Below, in pieces: positions 63,771 through 64,000 of a DNA stretch of 64,000 bases (position 1 is the first letter of the stretch; each line of letters opens with the position of its first letter). Source of the DNA: VRUE01 sp963837695 (GTDB lineage Bacteria; Actinomycetota; Thermoleophilia; Solirubrobacterales; 70-9). The position numbers and the translations under genes are program-made. Below the pieces are notes generated by a model, which worked only from the letters and a program-made list of their open reading frames with translations, had not been told where the DNA came from and did no database searches. Location of the stretch: contig CAWINZ010000001.1 of assembly GCA_963837695.1 (NCBI GenBank), forward strand, positions 62,001 to 126,000. Direction: 5' to 3'.

Positions 63771-64000
63771 TCATTCCAGATGGTCCAAGTCGGCCAACTC
63801 AGGCGCCAGCTCCAGCAACAATCCGACCGGCAGGCCGACGACATTCGACACGCTCCCCTCGATCCGCTCGACCAGGGTCGAACCCAGCGTCTGCACGGCA
63901 TACCCGCCCGATCTCCCCCGCCACTCCCCAAAACGCACGTAGCGCTCAATCTCGGCCTCACTGAGCTCCTTGAAGACCACCGTCGTCCGCTCCAAACCAC
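63771..64000 (-). CDS. maf: Maf-family nucleotide pyrophosphatase (partial, C-terminus)
   Basis: The 3' end of a gene that continues past the right edge. The Maf C-terminus is clear: TVVFKELSEAEIERYVRFGE, WRGRSGGYAVQ and VERIEGSVSNVVGLPVGLLL. Maf proteins hydrolyse dTTP/UTP or modified nucleotides. 28 nt before the mreB start, a common Maf-MreB neighbourhood. Confidence 0.92.
   Translation of the reverse strand, partial: GLERTTVVFKELSEAEIERYVRFGEWRGRSGGYAVQTLGSTLVERIEGSVSNVVGLPVGLLLELAPELADLDHLE

Overview
The window is high-GC, densely packed chromosomal DNA. It looks like the core genome of an actinobacterium, most plausibly of the class Thermoleophilia (Solirubrobacterales-like). That placement is inferred from GC content, gene order (rng-rplU-rpmA-obg then proB-proA-nadD-rsfS; an mreBCD-mrdA-rodA cluster; hrcA-dnaJ-prmA), a HadA/HadB-type dehydratase pair and the style of the proteins; no 16S gene is present. 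No rRNA, CRISPR array, transposase or phage gene was seen.

Layout. 0-0.9 kb: end of a Gly/His/Pro-rich gene and a small secreted protein. 0.9-3.6 kb: polA, frameshifted just before its last catalytic motif. 4.0-4.3 kb: vapBC. 4.5-6.8 kb: ACT-domain malic enzyme and a TIGR01777 epimerase. 6.9-8.7 kb: lipoprotein, a phosphofructokinase with pyrophosphate-type residues, and a 50-residue membrane protein. 8.9-17.4 kb: a hisIE-trpE-G-D-C-[htrA]-F-B-A operon read leftward. 17.5-19.3 kb: an accessory patch with a frameshifted Phd/VapC pair, a HEWGH putative metallopeptidase with an overlapping 53-residue partner, and a degenerate tRNA. 19.3-34.5 kb: leftward housekeeping genes (murJ, a GT-C-like membrane protein, lepA, hadAB, hrcA, minimal dnaJ, prmA, murI, a second vapBC, yqeY, phoH, ybeY, era). 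34.6-39.7 kb: rpsT, holA, a membrane-anchored Pro/Ala/His-rich protein, comEC-comEA and a cupin. 39.8-44.2 kb: leuS, a SpoIIM-like protein and an alpha/beta hydrolase. 44.2-44.9 kb: a small mobile-looking locus (Phd fragment, tRNA-Ala, I-Ssp6803I-type nuclease, SOS box). 44.9-55.9 kb: the obg-proB-proA-nadD-rsfS neighbourhood, interrupted by an amidohydrolase/LAL-regulator/PEP-mutase insert. 55.7-64 kb: rpmA, rplU, rng, rodA, mrdA, mreD, mreC, mreB and the end of maf, an elongasome cluster.

The most unusual signal is a set of long palindromic elements. Family 1 (seven copies, 27.5-55.7 kb) has a conserved core of about 75 nt flanked by 22-28 nt arms. The outer arm sequence differs between copies but is self-complementary within each copy. 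Family 2 (two copies) behaves the same way with a different core. Intergenic copies sit 5-20 nt after a stop codon. Three copies lie in frame inside proteins (two in the GT-C-like protein, one in PrmA), where they encode recognisable extra peptides. Two single palindromes (6.8 and 8.8 kb) follow the same design.

The second notable locus is a PD-(D/E)XK nuclease of the intron-homing type, next to tRNA-Ala. A perfect LexA/SOS-type operator overlaps its start codon, and its reading frame runs through the tRNA into an antitoxin remnant. Several single-base frameshifts (polA, Phd, VapC, nuclease) may be real decay or sequencing/assembly indels; the polA case, in a homopolymer, is the strongest candidate for an error.
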